Assembly: GCA_017405465.1 (NCBI GenBank)
Contig: JAFRAJ010000003.1
Location: forward strand, 1-32,885
Length of the DNA stretch: 32,885 nucleotides
Source of the DNA: Oscillospiraceae bacterium
GTDB lineage: Bacteria; Bacillota; Clostridia; Oscillospirales; Ruminococcaceae
Direction: 5' to 3'
The first letter of the stretch is position 1. Each line of letters begins with the position of its first letter. Positions 1 through 7,920 of this stretch are shown one piece after another. The notes under the pieces are model-generated. The model saw nothing but the letters and a program-made list of their open reading frames with translations, ran no database searches and was not told the DNA's origin. The position numbers were made by a program, and so were the translations under genes.

Positions 1-140
1 CTTTGCTTAAGAGAGTCGAACATCAGGACAAAAGAAAAGACGTGAAGCACGTGCTCACATCTTCTCCTAGCCGAACCGCCGGATGCCGAACGGCATGTCC
101 GGTGGTGTGGGAGGGGCTGGGTAACCAGCCCCTACCCGAT
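1..140 (+). mobile_element. 3' end of a group II intron (domains V and VI)
   Basis: Positions about 71-109 fold into a domain V-like hairpin: ACCGCCGG pairs with CCGGTGGT (one G-U) and TGCC with GGCA around a GAAC tetraloop. Positions about 111-136 form a domain VI-like hairpin, GGGCTGG/CCAGCCC with a GTAA loop, with an A in CCCCTACCC that could be the branch point. The segment ends in CTACCCGAT at 140, the usual style of 3' end for bacterial group II introns with a GTGGTGTGRGAGG linker. Bases 1-68 would be the tail of the intron-encoded reverse transcriptase or the linker after it; one frame reaches a stop at 43-45, but this is too short to confirm a protein. The intron sits 20 bases past the pepT stop, so it interrupts no gene visible here. 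Family assignment rests on remembered motif similarity. Confidence 0.72.
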
Positions 141-159
141 TATAACGGTTTCTGACAGA

Positions 160-1392
160 TCAGGATTCGTCTGTGTAGATCCTGACTATCTCACGGCATA
201 CATCCACCATGGTATCCATGGATTCTGCCGCAATGAATTCGTATCTGCCGTGCATATTGTGTCCTCCTGTGGAGAGGTTCGGACACGGCAGACCGCGGAA
301 TGAAAGTGTAGCTCCGTCTGTACCGCCTCTGACCGGATCAGGAGGAAGGAGCGGGATACCGAGATTGGTGTAGGCTTTTCTCGCGTTCTCGACCAGATGG
401 AAGTTTTCGAGGATTATCTCTCTCATATTGTAGTATGAGTCGCTGACCTCAACAGTTACGGTGCCTTCTCCGTATTTTGCGTTGATGAAGTCACCTGCCT
501 TGGCTATGAGATCTTTGCGTGCTTCGAATTTCTTCTTGTCGTGATCTCTGATGATATAGACCATCGTGGTCTTCTCCACGTCGCCCCTGATGCCGCCGAG
601 ATGGAAGAATCCCTCGTACTTCTCGGTATGCTCCGGTCTCTCAGATGCAGGAAGCAGGGAATGGAAGTCAGCCGCGATGTTGACGGCATTCTTCATGAGA
701 TCCTTGGCTGAACCGGGATGGATGCTCCGTCCGGTGACCGTCACGACAGCGCTTGCGGCGTTGAAGTTCTCAAAGTCGCAGGCTCCGACTGGTCCTCCGT
801 CTACGGTATATGCAAACTCAGCGCCGAATCTCTCTATATCGAACCCGAAGACGCCCATACCGACTTCCTCATCAGGAGTGAAACCGATAGAGATAACACC
901 GTGAGGAACTTCAGGATGCGTCAGAAGATATTCTGCGAGGGACATTATGATCGCGACTCCTGCCTTGTCATCTCCTCCGAGAAGGGTCGTGCCGTCTGTG
1001 CAGATGACAGTCTGGCCTTTGTATCTGAGAAGATCAGGATACTCCGCAGGATCAAGGAAGAGACCGCTGTCTCCCATCTTTATCGGAGAGCCGTCGTAAT
1101 CCGGTGTGATGACCGGGCTGACATTCGCACCTGATACAGCGTTGCTGGTATCCATGTGTGCGATGAAACCGATCTTGGGGATCTTCTTGTCGGTATTGGC
1201 CGGTACTTTTGCGTAAACGTAGCAAAGCTTCTCGTCGAGATAAACGTCGGAAGCTCCGATCTCCTTAAGTTCATCCACAAGAAGTCTTGCCAGGTCGAAC
1301 TGCTTTTCGGTGGAAGGAGTCGTATCATGGCCGCCTTCGCTCTGTGTATCGATCCTGACGTATCTGAGGAAACGTTCTGTTGTCTTCGTCAT
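160..1392 (-). CDS. pepT: peptidase T (tripeptide aminopeptidase)
   Basis: This 410-residue protein has the normal length of PepT, a cytoplasmic M20 metallopeptidase with two zinc ions that removes the N-terminal residue from tripeptides. The M20 signatures occur in order: HMDTSNAVSGANV supplies the first metal histidine and aspartate; TDGTTLLGGDDKAG the bridging aspartate; FTPDEEVGMG the catalytic glutamate pair; DGGPVG and HPGSAKDLMKNA belong to the dimerisation and substrate region; GGTDGATLSFRG and STGGHNMHGRYE contain the last metal histidine. The start is supported by GGAGAGGA just upstream on the minus strand. The gene is divergent from the threonine aldolase-like gene and its stop lies close to the group II intron end. 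No defects are visible. Confidence 0.96.
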   Translation of the reverse strand: MTKTTERFLRYVRIDTQSEGGHDTTPSTEKQFDLARLLVDELKEIGASDVYLDEKLCYVYAKVPANTDKKIPKIGFIAHMDTSNAVSGANVSPVITPDYDGSPIKMGDSGLFLDPAEYPDLLRYKGQTVICTDGTTLLGGDDKAGVAIIMSLAEYLLTHPEVPHGVISIGFTPDEEVGMGVFGFDIERFGAEFAYTVDGGPVGACDFENFNAASAVVTVTGRSIHPGSAKDLMKNAVNIAADFHSLLPASERPEHTEKYEGFFHLGGIRGDVEKTTMVYIIRDHDKKKFEARKDLIAKAGDFINAKYGEGTVTVEVSDSYYNMREIILENFHLVENARKAYTNLGIPLLPPDPVRGGTDGATLSFRGLPCPNLSTGGHNMHGRYEFIAAESMDTMVDVCREIVRIYTDES

Positions 1393-1453
1393 GTGTCTGT
1401 CCTCTCCGCTTTTGTTTTTTCACATGATATCATCGGCAACAGCTATGTTCAAG

Positions 1454-1482
1454 TTGTGCATTAAAGCGCTAAAGAGTATAAT
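1454..1482 (+). promoter_or_regulatory. probable promoter of the threonine aldolase-like gene
   Basis: TTGTGC at 1454-1459 and a perfect TATAAT at 1477-1482 are separated by 17 bases. They lie just upstream of the aldolase start at 1513. The -35 box is weak (TTG core only). Confidence 0.5.
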
Positions 1483-1512
1483 TCCGTTAGAAACATTGTG
1501 AGGGAAGATAGA

Positions 1513-2547
1513 ATGATCAGATTCAACTCAGACTATACAGAAGGAGCCCGTCCGGAGATACTCAAGCTTCTGGAAGAGACCAACTACCAGCAGACTGACG
1601 GCTACGGCACTGACGAATGGTGCGCCAAAGCCAGGGACCTCATCAGAGAAGCCTGCGGCTGTCCTGAAGCAGCGGTGCATTTCCTGGTTGGCGGCACTCA
1701 GACTAATGCTACCGTCATTGCTGCGGTGCTCAGACCCTATGAAGGTGCCATCTCTGCGGATACGGGACATATCAACGTTCACGAGACCGGAGCAGTGGAG
1801 CATACCGGACACAAAGTGCTGGCGCTTCCGTCAAAAGACGGCAAGATCAGTGCGGAACAGGTAAAGGCATGTCTTGAAGAGCATTTTGCTTCTCCTGCTT
1901 TTGAGCATACAGTGAGGCCCGGCATCTGCTATATCTCCTATCCAACCGAGTACGGAACGATATATACGAAGAAGGAACTGGAAGATCTGCACAGCGTATG
2001 CAGACAGTATGGAATACCGCTTTTCGTCGACGGCGCAAGACTGGGTTACGGACTTGCCTGCTCAGAGTGCGACATAACCCTTAAGGATTTGGCGCAGCTT
2101 TGTGATATCTTCTACATCGGAGGAACCAAAGTAGGAGCTCTCTTCGGAGAGGCTGTAGTCATCCCGGATCCTGATCTTCTTCCCACATTCCGCTACATGA
2201 TCAAGCAGGGCGGAGGAATGCTTGCAAAAGGAAGACTGCTGGGCATTCAGTTTGCAGCGTTATTCACGGACGACCTTTATATGAGGATCTCGAAGGATGC
2301 GATCGAACAGTCTGACAGGATCAGGAAAGCGCTGAACGAGCTGGGATTCAAGATCTACATAGATTCGCCCACCAACCAGCAGTTCTTCGTGCTGACCAGA
2401 GAGCAGTATGACGAGATCACAAAGGAGTTCGCACTGGATCTCAACTGCACAGTAGAGGGCGGAGTCGTAGCCAGAGCCTGTACGAGCTGGGCTACCAGAC
2501 CGGAGAACGTAGACCGCTTTATCGAAGCACTTAAGCGGATGAGATAA
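1513..2547 (+). CDS. low-specificity threonine aldolase-like PLP enzyme
   Basis: The predicted product is 344 residues, a fold-type I PLP enzyme of the beta-eliminating lyase/threonine aldolase family. Such enzymes cleave L-threonine or L-allo-threonine to glycine and acetaldehyde in the cytoplasm. The N-terminus (MIRFNSDYTEGARPEIL) is typical, VGGTQTNATV is the cofactor-phosphate loop, LFVDGARLGYG holds the cofactor aspartate, and FYIGGTKVGALFGE contains the Schiff-base lysine. An upstream GTG at 1498 is in frame, but the ATG at 1513 is preferred because AGGGAAG lies directly before it and family homology begins there. It is followed after 20 bases by mscL, so the two may be co-transcribed. 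Other fold-type I activities, such as phenylserine aldolase, cannot be excluded. Confidence 0.9.
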   Translation: MIRFNSDYTEGARPEILKLLEETNYQQTDGYGTDEWCAKARDLIREACGCPEAAVHFLVGGTQTNATVIAAVLRPYEGAISADTGHINVHETGAVEHTGHKVLALPSKDGKISAEQVKACLEEHFASPAFEHTVRPGICYISYPTEYGTIYTKKELEDLHSVCRQYGIPLFVDGARLGYGLACSECDITLKDLAQLCDIFYIGGTKVGALFGEAVVIPDPDLLPTFRYMIKQGGGMLAKGRLLGIQFAALFTDDLYMRISKDAIEQSDRIRKALNELGFKIYIDSPTNQQFFVLTREQYDEITKEFALDLNCTVEGGVVARACTSWATRPENVDRFIEALKRMR

Positions 2548-2567
2548 TTTGAGAGGAGAATAATAAA

Positions 2568-3086
2568 ATGGCAGACAATGAGAAAAATCCTGTCGCAAAG
2601 GGACTGGAAGAAGGAGTCAAGAAGACCGCAGGGTTCTTCGATGAGTTCAAGAAGTTCATATCGAAGGGAAGTGTGATCGATATGGCCGTCGGTGTTATCG
2701 TCGGTTCATCCTTCAGCGCTATTGTAAATTCCCTGGTGGGAGATATCCTATCCCCCGTACTGAGTCTCCTGACCCATAAGATCAATTTCAGCGATCTCAA
2801 GATCGTCCTCGCTCCTGCAGCGGAGGGAATGGAAGAGACAGCGATCCTGTACGGCACTTTCATTGAGAACATCATCAATTTCCTGTTCCAGGCATTCGCG
2901 ATATTCATTCTCGTAAAGGCGATCAATAAGTTCCGTGAGAAGATCCAGGCTGAGGAACTCGCGGCAGCCAAAGAGAAAGAAGAAGCTGAGAAAGCCGAAA
3001 AGGAAGCAGCGGAAGAGGAAGCAAAGAGAAAGGCAGAAGAGCCTGTCCAGCTCCTCAGGGAGATACTGGAAGCAGTAAAGAAATAG
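2568..3086 (+). CDS. mscL: large-conductance mechanosensitive channel
   Basis: MscL forms a homopentameric inner-membrane pore that opens under extreme membrane tension and releases solutes after hypo-osmotic shock. The conserved N-terminal amphipathic helix and first membrane helix (FKKFISKGSVIDMAVGVIVG, then SSFSAIVNSLVGDILSP) are clear, and the second membrane helix is around residues 100-125 (IENIINFLFQAFAIFILVKAI). At 172 residues it is longer than the usual 130-150: there are about 20 extra residues at the N-terminus and a charged Glu/Lys/Ala coiled-coil tail from about residue 125. The tail probably enlarges the cytoplasmic helical bundle. AGGAG precedes the ATG. Confidence 0.95.
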   Translation: MADNEKNPVAKGLEEGVKKTAGFFDEFKKFISKGSVIDMAVGVIVGSSFSAIVNSLVGDILSPVLSLLTHKINFSDLKIVLAPAAEGMEETAILYGTFIENIINFLFQAFAIFILVKAINKFREKIQAEELAAAKEKEEAEKAEKEAAEEEAKRKAEEPVQLLREILEAVKK

Positions 3087-3107
3087 AAAACTGATATACC
3101 ATAAAGA

Positions 3108-3172
3108 AAGGCGCCAATCCTCTTGGGTTGACGCCTTCTGTATCGTTTTAGAGGCTGTGAAGTCACAGCCTC
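3108..3172. terminator. two hairpins after mscL
   Basis: The first stem pairs AAGGCG (3108-3113) with CGCCTT (3132-3137), with an inner CAA/TTG, and is followed by TGTATCGTTTT. The second is a perfect GAGGCTGTG/CACAGCCTC stem (3151-3172) with a four-base loop. Neither has a long uninterrupted U-run, so termination is plausible rather than certain. Confidence 0.5.
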
Positions 3173-3290
3173 TGTTTCAGTAAGATAGTGAGAGCCTGAG
3201 GGTCCGTGAATTCATTCGTGGGTTGTTGACATCGATGATTCGTATGGGAGGCAACGGTTTAGCTAGATGAATTCTTACATCCTTTGCAAT
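3173..3290. other. non-coding stretch between mscL and the DeoR-type gene
   Basis: I see no gene here. An 8-base inverted repeat (GAATTCAT at 3208-3215, ATGAATTC at 3267-3274) is present but probably fortuitous. Confidence 0.4.
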
Positions 3291-3321
3291 AAAAGGTGGT
3301 CCGTAACAGAATCACCTTTTT
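3291..3321. terminator. bidirectional terminator-like hairpin
   Basis: AAAAGGTG (3291-3298) pairs with CACCTTTT (3313-3320). The arms end in runs of A and T, so the structure can terminate transcription in either direction. It lies just past the DeoR-type gene stop on the minus strand. Confidence 0.65.
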
Positions 3322-3365
3322 GTTGAATTGCAGAAGTTTGTCTGTTTTAGCATGAATACGTTTTC

Positions 3366-4124
3366 TCAGTTGTTTCCGGTTCTTCCGCCTGTCAGGAGAT
3401 ATCTCGCGCCTGACTCAATGAACGTATCAGGTACGGAGGTCGTGACTATGACGGCATCTTCCAGTTTCCCAAAGGCAAAGGGACTCAGATGACTGAATTT
3501 TGAACTGTCTGCAAGAACATAAGGGTTGGTGCTCCTTGCTATTGCGGCTTGCTTCGTTATGGCTTCGCTCTCGTTCGAGGTGGTGAAGCCTATCTTTTCA
3601 TGTATACCGTTGACACCCATGAACGCCACGTCGAAATACATGCTCTCTATCATCTTCGCAGTCTGCCTGCCAGCGATCGCCTGCGTCTCAGGTCTGACTG
3701 GACCTCCGAGGGCAATGGTGGGTATATCGCGCTCACACAGAGCTGAAAGATGCGGTATGCCAGGAGTGACGACAGTGATGTTCTTTGCAGTTATGTATCT
3801 GATCATTCCGAAAGTGGTGCTGCCGGCATCCAGAAAGACCATCTGGTCATCTGATATGAGCTTTGCCGCCCTTATGGCGATGGAGGTCTTCTCCTTCTGG
3901 TTGAGCTCGCTCTTGATGATCATATGAGGTTCTTCACTCTGGATGCTGCTTATTCTGGCACCACCGTGAAAGCGGCTGATCATCCTGAGCTCCTCCATTT
4001 CTGAAAGATCGCGCCTTATGGTGGCAGGAGATACCCTGAGAATGCTGACGAGCTCGTCAACCGTAGCTGTCTGCTTTTCGGTAAGTGTTTCGGTTATGAG
4101 TCTCCATCTGAACTGTTTCGTCAT
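3366..4124 (-). CDS. DeoR-family transcriptional regulator of the sugar locus
   Basis: This 252-residue protein has the two-part DeoR/GlpR architecture. An N-terminal winged helix-turn-helix spans about residues 5-57 (VDELVSILRVSPATIRRDLSEME, then FHGGARI). The C-terminal sugar-phosphate sensor domain carries FLDAGSTT, TPGIPHLSALCERD, ALGGPVRPETQ, FMGVNGIHEKIGFTTSNE and VLADSSKF, the family's effector and NagB-like fold motifs. GGAGGA lies just before the ATG. It diverges from the PfkB kinase and PTS genes and most likely represses them until a phosphorylated sugar accumulates. The effector is unknown; members next to 1-phosphofructokinase genes usually sense fructose phosphates. Confidence 0.92.
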   Translation of the reverse strand: MTKQFRWRLITETLTEKQTATVDELVSILRVSPATIRRDLSEMEELRMISRFHGGARISSIQSEEPHMIIKSELNQKEKTSIAIRAAKLISDDQMVFLDAGSTTFGMIRYITAKNITVVTPGIPHLSALCERDIPTIALGGPVRPETQAIAGRQTAKMIESMYFDVAFMGVNGIHEKIGFTTSNESEAITKQAAIARSTNPYVLADSSKFSHLSPFAFGKLEDAVIVTTSVPDTFIESGARYLLTGGRTGNN

Positions 4125-4159
4125 ATCAGTGTCCTCCGGGGAGAAATGATCACTCAGAA

Positions 4160-4213
4160 TGATCGTTTGAGCGATATGTAATATTATAGCACAAAATATG
4201 ATGATTGTTTGTG
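4160..4213. promoter_or_regulatory. candidate DeoR-type operators (direct repeats)
   Basis: Two similar 12-mers, TGATCGTTTGAG (4160-4171) and TGATTGTTTGTG (4202-4213), lie in the same orientation 42 bases apart between the divergent regulator and kinase genes. TGTTTG-type repeats are typical of operators of DeoR-family sugar repressors. The binding protein is inferred from position only. Confidence 0.5.
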
Positions 4214-4293
4214 TTAAATGACCAATATTATATTGTGGTGGTTGTTGGAATTATGTATATTGATGACAGAAAAAAGAGCGAAAGGAGACGGAT

Positions 4294-5220
4294 ATGATCT
4301 ATACAGTGACTCTGAATCCTGCGATAGACTACTTCATCACACTTAAGGATGAGCTTATGGTGGATGAGGTGAACCGTGGAACCGGCGAACTGTTCAAAGC
4401 CGGCGGAAAGGGCCTCAATGTCTCCAAGACGCTGAGTGTACTGGGAGTATCTTCAAAGGCGGTCGCGCTGCTTGGGGGATTCACCGGAACGTTTATACGT
4501 GACGAATTCAAAGAGGATGAGAATATCAGCATAGTACCGGTGTGGATAGAAGGAAACAATCGCATCAACCTCAAGGCGATGTATGACCATAAAGCGCTGT
4601 GCATAAACGGTACAGGCCCGTCTGTCACGCAAGCGGACAGGAAGCAGATCCTGGATCTGTTCTCAGCGATAGGCGCGGAAGATAAAGTAGTCATAAGCGG
4701 AAGCATGATGCCGGGACTTGACGAAGCGTTCCTCGCAGAATTGTCGGATGTGATACACGGCAGAGGAGCGGGGCTCGTGATAGACATGGAGACCTTGAGC
4801 CCCGGGACATTGATGAGATGCGCTCCAGAACTCATAAAACCCAACCTTTATGAACTTGGACTGATACTGGGCAGAGACGATCTCGATGTTGATAATGCGG
4901 CAGAGGCTCTGGACGAGCTGGTCGGTTCCGGGATAAGCGCTGTGCTCCTCTCACTTGGCAGGGACGGCGCGATGTATGCCGACGGCAGAGAACGACTGAG
5001 ACTGACCCATCCGGATACTGTGCTTGTGAATAAGGTGGGTGCAGGAGACGCAATGCTTGCCGCGTTCCTTGGAACGAAAGAGAAAGGAATGGATGTAAGG
5101 CAGGCACTGAAATACGGAGGAGCCGCAGGCAATGCCACCGCATCAAAGCTTGCGGACATCACGACGGAGGATATCGGAAGGTTCCTTCCGCTCATGAAAG
5201 TGGTAGATATGCAGAAATAA
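4294..5220 (+). CDS. 1-phosphofructokinase-family (PfkB) sugar-phosphate kinase
   Basis: This 308-residue PfkB-superfamily kinase has the N-terminal FruK/LacC signature (YTVTLNPAIDYFI, then GGKGLNVSKTLSVLG) and the C-terminal ATP-site signature NKVGAGDAMLAAFLG, with the catalytic aspartate in GAGD. FruK/LacC-type enzymes make fructose 1,6-bisphosphate from fructose 1-phosphate, or tagatose 1,6-bisphosphate from tagatose 6-phosphate. GGAG lies 7 bases before the ATG. It is the first gene of the locus divergent from the DeoR-type regulator and is followed by PTS genes. The PTS belongs to the glucose superfamily rather than the FruA family, so fruK is not safe as a name; tagatose-6-phosphate or another ketose phosphate is possible. 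Confidence 0.88.
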   Translation: MIYTVTLNPAIDYFITLKDELMVDEVNRGTGELFKAGGKGLNVSKTLSVLGVSSKAVALLGGFTGTFIRDEFKEDENISIVPVWIEGNNRINLKAMYDHKALCINGTGPSVTQADRKQILDLFSAIGAEDKVVISGSMMPGLDEAFLAELSDVIHGRGAGLVIDMETLSPGTLMRCAPELIKPNLYELGLILGRDDLDVDNAAEALDELVGSGISAVLLSLGRDGAMYADGRERLRLTHPDTVLVNKVGAGDAMLAAFLGTKEKGMDVRQALKYGGAAGNATASKLADITTEDIGRFLPLMKVVDMQK

Positions 5221-5284
5221 AACTGCATCTATATAAAAAGTAATGAAACAACAGTTTCAATTAGGAAAAGAAAGGGTAAAGGTC

Positions 5285-6709
5285 ATGGCAAATCGCAACT
5301 ACGAAGAGTGGGCGAGCAAGATCATCGAGCTTGTTGGCGGTACTGATAACCTCACCAACATCACCCACTGCGCAACACGTCTGCGCCTGAACGTAAAGGA
5401 TGAGTCAGCCGTAGATGCCGAAAAGCTCGGAAAGCTGGAAGGTGTTCTCGGACTAGAGAACCGCAACGGGCAGGTACAGGTCATCGTAGGACAGATCGTT
5501 GAGGATCTGTACAACGCAACCGCAAAGCAACTGGAAGGAAAGGTCAAACTTGGAGGCGAGGTGGAAGCCGGCCCCGGTGAACACAAGACCATCCTCGAGC
5601 GTTTCGCGGGATTCCTCCTCATGATGTCCAGCGTGCTCAGTCCGGTCATCCCGGCCCTGATCGCCGCCGGCTTCATCACCTGCTTGCTGCTTATCCTGCA
5701 GCTCTGCGGAGTTATGGATCCTGCCAATTCAACCTATGTGATAGCAAACGCTCTCGCACAGTCTGTATTCTACTTCATGCCCATTTATGTGGCATACACA
5801 TCTGCCCAGAAGTTCGGGACTGAACCAGTTCTCGCAATGGTCCTTGCTGCATGGCTCATCCATCCTGACTGGGTATCTCTCGTCAACGCGGGCTCAGAAA
5901 CCGGATTCACATCCTACTTTGGGATTCCCACGCTTCTGAGCACCTACAATGGATCGGTTCTGCAGGTGGTCCTGGCTGTCTGGGTAATGTCAAAACTGGA
6001 CAACTGGCTCAAGAAGGTGCTGCCCAACAGTGTGCGTCACTTCCTGAAGCCCTTCCTGCTTCTGTTCCTCATGTCTCTCATCACGCTGCCTCTGTTTGCT
6101 CCTCTCGGCGGTCTTTTGACGAACTACATCTACGCAGGACTCGTCTGGATCCGCAACACTGTGCCGTGGCTGGCAGTTCCCGCTATCATAATCTTCTCAT
6201 CGACGGTCGGAACGTTCATGCCCGGATTCCATATGGCGCTAATACCCATCGCGCTGCAGTCGCTTGCGGAAGTCGGATATGACGACCTGATCAACATCTG
6301 GTTCTTCTGCTGCACCATCACGCCCGGGTTCTTAGCGCTTTGGGTCGCTCTCAAGACAAAGAAGAATAAACTGAAACAGTACGGCTTCACCTCCAGTGTC
6401 TCAGCTCTGTTTGGAGGCATCTCCGAGCCCACCACATATGGTATCATCTACAAGATGCCCGTGCTCTATGGCGTATTCTTCGCAAGCGCATTAATCACCT
6501 CGATCTATGCCGGCATAGTCGGTCTCAAGTGCTACGGATTCGGCGGTTATTCCCTGACGAACATCCTGCTCTATATGGGCCCGAACCAGGATACGGCAAA
6601 CTTCGTCAAGGCTCTTATCGGTGTAGTGATCATGGCGGTCATCACCTTCGTCGGCGTCTGGGTCACAAAGTGGGATGACTCAGGATACACAGATGAAGAG
6701 GACGCATAA
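5285..6709 (+). CDS. PTS sugar transporter EIIBC, glucose superfamily (beta-glucoside-like)
   Basis: This 474-residue fusion has an EIIB domain at about residues 5-80 and a membrane EIIC domain from about 105 onward. The EIIB phosphocysteine is Cys29 in NITHCATRLRLN. EIIC has about ten hydrophobic segments and the sugar-site motif FGGISEPTTYGIIYK, a variant of the GITEPAIYG box. It imports and phosphorylates a sugar using phosphate from EIIA. There is no fused EIIA; that domain is made by a separate gene at 7921. I chose ATG 5285 because the EIIB domain begins there and GAAAGGG precedes it; the in-frame ATG at 5243 lacks a ribosome binding site. Substrate is not readable from sequence. Confidence 0.9.
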   Translation: MANRNYEEWASKIIELVGGTDNLTNITHCATRLRLNVKDESAVDAEKLGKLEGVLGLENRNGQVQVIVGQIVEDLYNATAKQLEGKVKLGGEVEAGPGEHKTILERFAGFLLMMSSVLSPVIPALIAAGFITCLLLILQLCGVMDPANSTYVIANALAQSVFYFMPIYVAYTSAQKFGTEPVLAMVLAAWLIHPDWVSLVNAGSETGFTSYFGIPTLLSTYNGSVLQVVLAVWVMSKLDNWLKKVLPNSVRHFLKPFLLLFLMSLITLPLFAPLGGLLTNYIYAGLVWIRNTVPWLAVPAIIIFSSTVGTFMPGFHMALIPIALQSLAEVGYDDLINIWFFCCTITPGFLALWVALKTKKNKLKQYGFTSSVSALFGGISEPTTYGIIYKMPVLYGVFFASALITSIYAGIVGLKCYGFGGYSLTNILLYMGPNQDTANFVKALIGVVIMAVITFVGVWVTKWDDSGYTDEEDA

Positions 6710-6745
6710 ACCGATCGTTCTTAGATTCCACTTTATATACGATGA

Positions 6746-6772
6746 TATGCCCCTTGCTGAGCAGGGGGCATA
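6746..6772 (+). other. intercistronic hairpin in the PTS operon
   Basis: TATGCCCCTTGC (6746-6757) pairs with GCAGGGGGCATA (6761-6772), 12 pairs with one G-U and a TGA loop. No U-run follows, so it looks more like an RNA processing or stability element, or a partial attenuator, between the EIIBC and esterase genes than a full terminator. Confidence 0.6.
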
Positions 6773-6810
6773 CTGTAAAAAAGAAACATCTCAGTTGAAA
6801 GGCAGATAAG

Positions 6811-7908
6811 ATGAGAAAATATGACAGAGCTCTGGTCCAGGCAATACGCGACATGCAGTACACTGCTGAGGAAAACGGCATGGAAGTGCTGTTCAAGCCT
6901 GTTCCGGATGACAGCAGGGAGCATGCAATGGACCCTAGGCTCTATGAGATCGCTGCGAACAAGAAGAAAATGTTCAGTGCCAGGGCAATGGGCGGATTCC
7001 GCCTCTCCAACGAGCGCAACCGTCCTGACAAGGTCACTTATGATCTCACCGAGACGGAGATCGTGTGCGATGAAAAACTCATCCACGTGAACGGAAGCCA
7101 TTACATCGATCTCTTTATCTACCGCAGAGCCGATATAGGTGACGCCGTGACGCCTGTCATGGTATATCTGCACGGCGGCGGATTCACCGCCGGGAACATA
7201 GATTTGTTCGGCAAACAGATGGCATACGTCGCTGAGCAATCCGGGGCGACCATAGTATATCCCGAATACAGGCTAGCTCCTGAGACTCCATATCCTGGAG
7301 CTCACGACGACTGCTACGCGGCAGTGAAATATGTATATGAGAATGCAGATGAGCTTCATGTGGACCGCAGCAGGCTTATGGTAGCCGGAGACTCAGCCGG
7401 CGGAGTGCTCACATGCGCCTGCGCTCAAAAGGATATTCTTGAAGGCACAGGAATGATCAGGAAGGTATATCTGCTCTATCCTGCACCGGACGGAAGGCCT
7501 CTCGAGGACATAGACGATTACGTCTGGTCATATGACAGGTATCCGTCTCTGGAGGAACAGAGAGAAATAGCAATGAGCAGGGTCGACAGGATCAAGAACA
7601 ACATGGTCAAGGGAAGGCCGAACCTGTACTGCCAGCAATATACCGACTGCTACGATCCCATGATTTCGGCTTATCTTGCATCTGACGACGTACTTTCCAG
7701 ATTCCCTGAAACGGTAGTGAACAACGCTGAGTTCGACTATCTGAGAGTAGGCGGAGAGCAGTTCGCGGAAAAACTTAAAAAACTCGGTGTGAATGTGCGC
7801 CTCGTAAAATACTGCGGCTGCGATCACGGGATACTGGATATGCTCGGCACAACGGTGCAGGCTGAAGAGATTTGCCTGTGCATGGCGGATGAGCTTAAGG
7901 CAATGTAA
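6811..7908 (+). CDS. alpha/beta hydrolase, hormone-sensitive-lipase-type esterase
   Basis: This 365-residue protein belongs to the HSL/acetyl-esterase family (alpha/beta-hydrolase_3). VYLHGGGFTAGN carries the HGGG oxyanion-hole motif, AGDSAGG the nucleophilic serine elbow, AEFDYLR the likely catalytic aspartate and CDHGI the likely catalytic histidine. No signal peptide is visible, so it should act in the cytoplasm. It lies between the EIIBC and EIIA genes of a PTS and 12 bases before EIIA, implying a job in metabolism of the imported compound. I infer removal of an acyl group from an imported sugar; family members also act on short-chain esters. The ribosome binding site AAAGGCAG is modest. 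Confidence 0.88.
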   Translation: MRKYDRALVQAIRDMQYTAEENGMEVLFKPVPDDSREHAMDPRLYEIAANKKKMFSARAMGGFRLSNERNRPDKVTYDLTETEIVCDEKLIHVNGSHYIDLFIYRRADIGDAVTPVMVYLHGGGFTAGNIDLFGKQMAYVAEQSGATIVYPEYRLAPETPYPGAHDDCYAAVKYVYENADELHVDRSRLMVAGDSAGGVLTCACAQKDILEGTGMIRKVYLLYPAPDGRPLEDIDDYVWSYDRYPSLEEQREIAMSRVDRIKNNMVKGRPNLYCQQYTDCYDPMISAYLASDDVLSRFPETVVNNAEFDYLRVGGEQFAEKLKKLGVNVRLVKYCGCDHGILDMLGTTVQAEEICLCMADELKAM

Positions 7909-7920
7909 GGAGTGATTGAT

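Noticed and set aside
566..1134. Plus-strand open frames inside pepT
   Set aside because: They are shadows of the clearly conserved minus-strand peptidase T and show no family motifs.
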